From Siderastrea siderea (taxonomy: Eukaryota > Cnidaria > Anthozoa > Scleractinia > Rhizangiidae): a stretch of DNA of 64,000 nucleotides. The translations under genes were made by a program, and so were the position numbers. Position 1 is the first letter of the stretch; every line of letters begins with the position of its first letter. The notes beneath the pieces were generated by a model. The model was given only the letters and a program-made list of their open reading frames with translations. It was not told the origin of the DNA and did not search any database. The stretch is taken from positions 43,530,069 through 43,594,068 of the forward strand of contig OZ034975.1 in assembly GCA_964030785.1 (NCBI GenBank), in the 5' to 3' direction. Below are positions 60,001 to 64,000 of the stretch, piece by piece.

Positions 60001-63000
60001 TTCGTAGTAATTTATTTCAAGTGTCCATTATAATATTAAGGCAAATGTTGTGATATTTTCTGTTTCAGCTTGTTCTCCAGAGAATACAAACATAGAAATT
60101 GACGCTACAGTCCCGGGAGTGATCTCAACACCTGAGTTCCCGGATGGCCATCCCAGAAGCTCTTGCACCTGGAAAATCAAGGCATCGGACAACTTCCGCC
60201 TGGAAATTACCATCAAGATCCTGAGACTAAAAGGAGTGGACGACTATATTGTGATCCGTGACGGGCCCAGCCAGGTCAGCCCTCAGATTGGCAAGTATGG
60301 CCCTTGTGCCAGTGGCTCCGTCACTTTGTTCTCCAGTGGGAGTTCAGCTTTCCTTCAAGCTGAGCTTGGCGTTTTCAACTCCAATGAGCAGATAAGGATT
60401 TCTTACAGGCCGACTGATCCTGGTAAGACAAGCATTTTTAAATCTTACTCTCATTAATCCTATTAAGCTGATGGTTATCCAGTCTGTGTAATCTAAAGCA
60501 TGGTGTGACTTCGAATACTACCGCACCCCCCCTCCCCCCGAATAAGACGCAGATTCATTGTAGACTTACCTTTAGCATTACTCGGCTAGGATTTCCTAAC
60601 CTTCGTCATTACACATTAATGCAACTTGCTAGACAGAGGCAAATTGATGGACAAAAGTGTTTCATGTGAGGACAAAACTCGACGGTAGTGACCAGATTTC
60701 GAGCCCCACCCGTTGTTCTGATCGGATAGTCTTAATCCCTTTACGCTAAACCTTCGCGACTCTAACAATGAGAAAATCCCAAGTCACTCGCCTTCTACGG
60801 TTGCAATTTTATAAACAAAGTCTGAGTTAAACCCACGTCATATCGACTGTATTAAAGATGGACCTATCTTATCATTCCAGACAGACATTAAGGCCATAAG
60901 TCTCTACAGAACTAGCGTTTAGCAAATTGTGCTGATCTTTTATTTGAACTTTCTACCGTATAGATTTTACAATCACAGTTTCTAATATGGAACTAAAATT
61001 AAAAAACAATAATAATAAACTTTTGAGTAATTTAAGTGAAATATACAAATGATGTTTACCTTGCTTCTTCAACAGACGACATTGATTGTTCAAACCAGGC
61101 AGAAAATCCACCAAGTAAGTCATCTTAGCGCTATTTCCGTTCTAGTTACAAGTTTAGTGTTAAGGAAGATGGAATATTCAGTTTAATACGAACGAAGGAC
61201 AAAAAAATCTGAGTCCCCGACGAAGTCGAACCCATGACCTCCCCGGCGTAGAGTATCAGTGTTGTTCCAAGAAATTCCGGAGTCAGGTAGTCCCGCAGGT
61301 AGTTCTAAAGTACTAAACGTCGTATGTTAAATTCTTGTCTCGAGGCAGGCCTCTCTCTGCTTCAGTGCAATTTTCCAGCGAAGTGAAGACAGGCAACGAG
61401 CAAGAACATAGTCCAATAATGATAAAGTAGCATTCCTCATCTGAGCAGTGCATCCTCCAATCATAACAGGTTTCGAATATGACACAAAAGATCGAAATGC
61501 TGCGTGATTTCTAGTATTTGTACAATCAGTTCCTTTTGACGTGCTGTTCAATGTACATATCAATAATTGTTATTGCAAAACTAGCTTCTGTCATAAATGC
61601 TTGAACACTTTAATGTTGGGTTTCTTCAAATGCTTTCCAGTCTCCTACGCAGCCGCTTTTTTTGGCTCTTGGCGCAACGCTCCTTGAGCCAAAAAACGGG
61701 TGATTGGGTGACTAATTGCTTTTGACCTAATCCAAGTTTGGAAAGCTCGGAATCTTCGAGGTTAATTGGTAATTTTCGATTGATTCTCAGATTTCTGTAG
61801 TGACAGCACCGAGCTCAGGGAGCCATCAGGTGTTTTATCAAGCCCAAACTTCCCTAACAACTACGAAGAAGGCGAGAATTGCTTGTGGACAATTATTGCC
61901 CCACAGGGATACCGTGTGCAATTTATCATTCATTGGCTTGGAATCGAAGACCATCGATATTCTCGTCCGGGGACCTGTGGGGATGACAACGTCGTAGTAA
62001 CTGAGGATCGTGGAACAGAAGTTGGAGCAAATGTTGTAAAACTGTGTGGCTGCCAGCGCTTATTTAAACACGTTTCCTTCAATAAGAAGATGTGGGTGTC
62101 GTTTTCCTCGTATAAAAAAGCCAATTGGCCTGGTTTCTATGCAACCTACCAAGTTCTTGGTGAGTTTTGAAAACCATAAAGTGGATACCTGTAAGTTTAA
62201 AAAAGGTTGTGAAAAATTTAAATTATTGCGTCCTGAGTCCTACGGTTATCGCTTATCAAGGCCGGTGCTCATATCCTGTCCTATTAGAATCATGGAACAT
62301 CCGGTGCCATTATTGCCCCTAGGAGGTAATTTCGTCTACCGCAGGGTTAATCCCTGGCGTTTTGTTAGACTTCCATAACAGACCGGTTGTTCAGGCCCAT
62401 TTTTACATCGATCTGGATCGAAAGAGAACGGCGTGGAGTCACGTTTCTTAAGAGATTTTGAACCATGACCGTCCTCCGAAAGATTCAGGGAAAATTTTTT
62501 GATTAAACTGATTTTTTCAGCTTCTGTTCAGTTAAAGTGTAGAAAACCAAAGATACCGAATTCAAGCTCCTCAGGCCACATTTTGACTTGTGTTTCTTTA
62601 ATTGAAGATAAAAGAAAAATGAATTCTATTAGATTTGAGAATGCAATAATAAGCATTTTTTTCATTTTTTGTTATTGCATGAAAGTTGAAAATAAAAGAA
62701 AAAAACTTACAGTAAAATGTGATAGGAAAGGAGGGCACCACTACTTTGCATCATCTCTGAACAATAAGGTTAGAAATTAACCTAAGTACCTTCCATTCCA
62801 TCTTCAAGGTTGAATATAATCGACTAATTAAAACTTGAAATCGTTCGAATGGTTATCTTAATTAGCTCCTGATGAGTGTCCCGCCGGTGACAATGATTGC
62901 CCAGAGAAGAGAATGGCTCCAGTTGGTTTCAACGCACAAGGCCAGGTCTGCACGGCTTTAGGTAAGTGTGTTTCTGTGAACTCCCAAGTAATAAGTGTCT

Positions 63001-64000
63001 TTCATAGGGAGATAGCCCGCTCAGGAAGAAGTGTGAAAGGAATTAAACAGATTTGATTTTATACAACCTAATGCAAATGTAGTGCAGAGGTTCAAACTTT
63101 AATAGAAGAATGAACGGATTGAAATGGATGGAATACTAAAATTTTTTTATGTTCTGTTGTTCTTAAATCGGTATTAGATACTTCACACTATTACCAAAGG
63201 ATTGCCTTATGGACCCTTAGAGATAGCTGAACGAAAATGTTTTTGTTCGTTGTTTCTTGTAGTGAAGACTAGTTCAAGAGTGAGAACGTCTTCATCAACA
63301 CCTTCATTGCTTCCAAGCTCTGTGGAGTCTTTAGCCAAGACAAGCAGTCAAGCACTGGACGAAAGCAAACCAGTGGCAGCGCCTTCAGCAACACCTTTAT
63401 TGCTTCCAAGCTCTTTGGAGTCTTTAGCCAAGACAAGCAGTCAAATGCTTGAGAAAGCTACACAGGTAACGGAGCTGGCGTCAGCAACACCTTCATTTGT
63501 TTCAGCATCTATGGAGTCCTTAGCCAAGACAAGCAGCCAAATGCTGGAGAAAAGTACACAAGTAACGGCGCCGGCTTCAGCAACACCTTCATTGCTTTCA
63601 ACATCTGTGGAGTCCTTAGCCAAGACAAGCAGCCAAATGCTGGAGAAAAGTACACAAGTAACGGCGCCGGCTTCAGCAACACCTTCATTGCTGTCAACAT
63701 CTGTACATGTGGAGTCTTTAGCCAAGACAAGCAGCCAAATGCTGGAGAATTCTATACAAGTAACGGAGCCGGCTTCAGCAACACCTTCATTGCTTTCAAC
63801 ATCTGTGGAGTCTTTAGCCAAGACAAGCAGCGAAATGCTGGAGAAAGGTACACAAGTAACGGAGCTGGCTTCAGGAACATCTTCTGTTGTACCAAGCACA
63901 GGATTTCATGCGCTGGAGACAGGATCACGAGTGCTAACGTTGGAGAAAAGAACTCCAGTTACGTCAACTACACCTTTCGTCGCTGGTTCTTCCCCCGGGA
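57004..64000 (+). CDS. CUB-CUB secreted protein with Ser/Thr repeats (3' end off window)
   Basis: Exons in consistent phase 1: 57004-57085 (ATG, signal peptide MNLLLSDLPILVAVFTLFA), 60069-60422 (CUB1, with TPEFPDGHP and DDYIVIRDGP), 61076-61114 (short linker, DDIDCSNQAENPP), 61791-62159 (CUB2, with GVLSSPNFPNNY and GDDNVVV), 62866-62961 (cysteine module DECPAGDNDCPEKR, VGFNAQGQVC) and 63263 to the right edge. This gives about 559 codons, still open. The last exon encodes a Ser/Thr/Ala-rich segment with six copies of ESLAKTSSQ on a roughly 32-residue period, mucin-like and probably O-glycosylated. Domain order and exon phases match the minus-strand gene at the left end, except that D8C is absent and the repeats follow the cysteine module. 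A ZP domain may lie beyond the edge. A broken LINE sits in intron 1. An extracellular or cell-surface role is inferred. Confidence 0.85.
58730..59840 (+). pseudogene. broken LINE reverse transcriptase in intron 1 of the CUB gene
   Basis: Three plus-frame pieces show reverse-transcriptase order: ARYFEERITSV, GPLKREDGSLAI and NKSAGPDDIPPKLLK (to about 59129); NNYRPILLLSVPGKIME (about 59240); then VVVVAFADFRKAFDCVSH, the GIPQ.SVLGP.LF block and NADDTT in place of the usual YADD (about 59690). Frame changes near 59128-59176 and several in-frame stops (for example at 59401 and 59564) show it is dead. The motif style fits a CR1/Jockey-like non-LTR element. Endonuclease and 3' end are missing. Confidence 0.88.
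61190..61260 (-). mobile_element. SINE-like fragment
   Basis: On the minus strand a B-box-like GGGTTCGACTT is followed by CGTCGGGGACTCAGATTTTT. This resembles the 3' half of a tRNA-derived SINE. The A-box half is not recognisable. Confidence 0.4.
63263..63899 (+). repeat. 96-bp coding tandem repeat
   Basis: Six imperfect copies, most with a 96-bp period, are centred on GAGTCTTTAGCCAAGACAAG. One copy carries a 6-bp insertion (extra His-Val, about 63705). The repeats keep the plus frame open, and the antisense strand is open too because the units are a multiple of three. Confidence 0.9.

Noticed and set aside
63441..63899. 152-codon minus-strand frame with repeats
   Set aside because: It is the antisense of the Ser/Thr repeat exon, which has a matching acceptor and phase on the plus strand. 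It stays open only because the units are multiples of three.

Overview
The window reads as animal nuclear DNA from a cnidarian, most likely an anthozoan such as a stony coral or anemone. This is inference: it is AT-rich, has short exons with GT/AG introns almost all in phase 1, carries secreted proteins built from D8C, CUB, Calx-beta and ZP modules, and is full of small inverted-repeat transposons, SINE and LINE pieces and minisatellites. No operons, CRISPR arrays, rRNA genes or intact tRNA genes were seen.

Layout. (1) 1-9.6 kb, minus strand: a secreted or membrane protein gene, signal peptide - D8C - CUB - CUB - short cysteine module - ZP-N. Its 3' end, expected to be ZP-C, lies beyond the left edge. 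(2) 10.5-18.2 kb: a 7.7-kb composite mobile element flanked by a 6-bp target duplication. It contains about 700-bp inverted repeats around a decayed transposase-like gene. A 1.5-kb relative with the same ends sits at 38.4-39.9 kb. (3) 22.2-23.1 kb: an intronless rhodopsin-class GPCR, plus strand. (4) 24.4-29.8 kb, minus strand: a complete three-exon short-chain dehydrogenase-like gene (566 codons) with a long N-terminal extension and a CxxC...CxxC motif. (5) 30-37 kb: mostly small transposons and unassigned DNA. (6) 37.4-37.7 kb: the last exon of a Ly6/uPAR-like GPI-anchor-type protein. (7) 41.0-42.9 kb: signal peptide and Calx-beta exons. They may belong to the same locus as (8), the complete six-exon ZP-domain transmembrane protein at 45.4-52.8 kb (374 aa). 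(9) 57.0 kb to the right edge, plus strand: signal peptide - CUB - CUB - cysteine module - 32-residue Ser/Thr repeats, still open at the edge.

The first and last genes are clear paralogues: same domain order, same phase-1 exon boundaries and the same unusual three-cysteine module after CUB2. With the Calx-beta and ZP genes they suggest a local cluster of extracellular-matrix or cell-surface proteins that exchange phase-1 modules. All splice sites were placed by eye from consensus and reading phase, and no expression data were available. Family names rest on motif recognition, not on a search.
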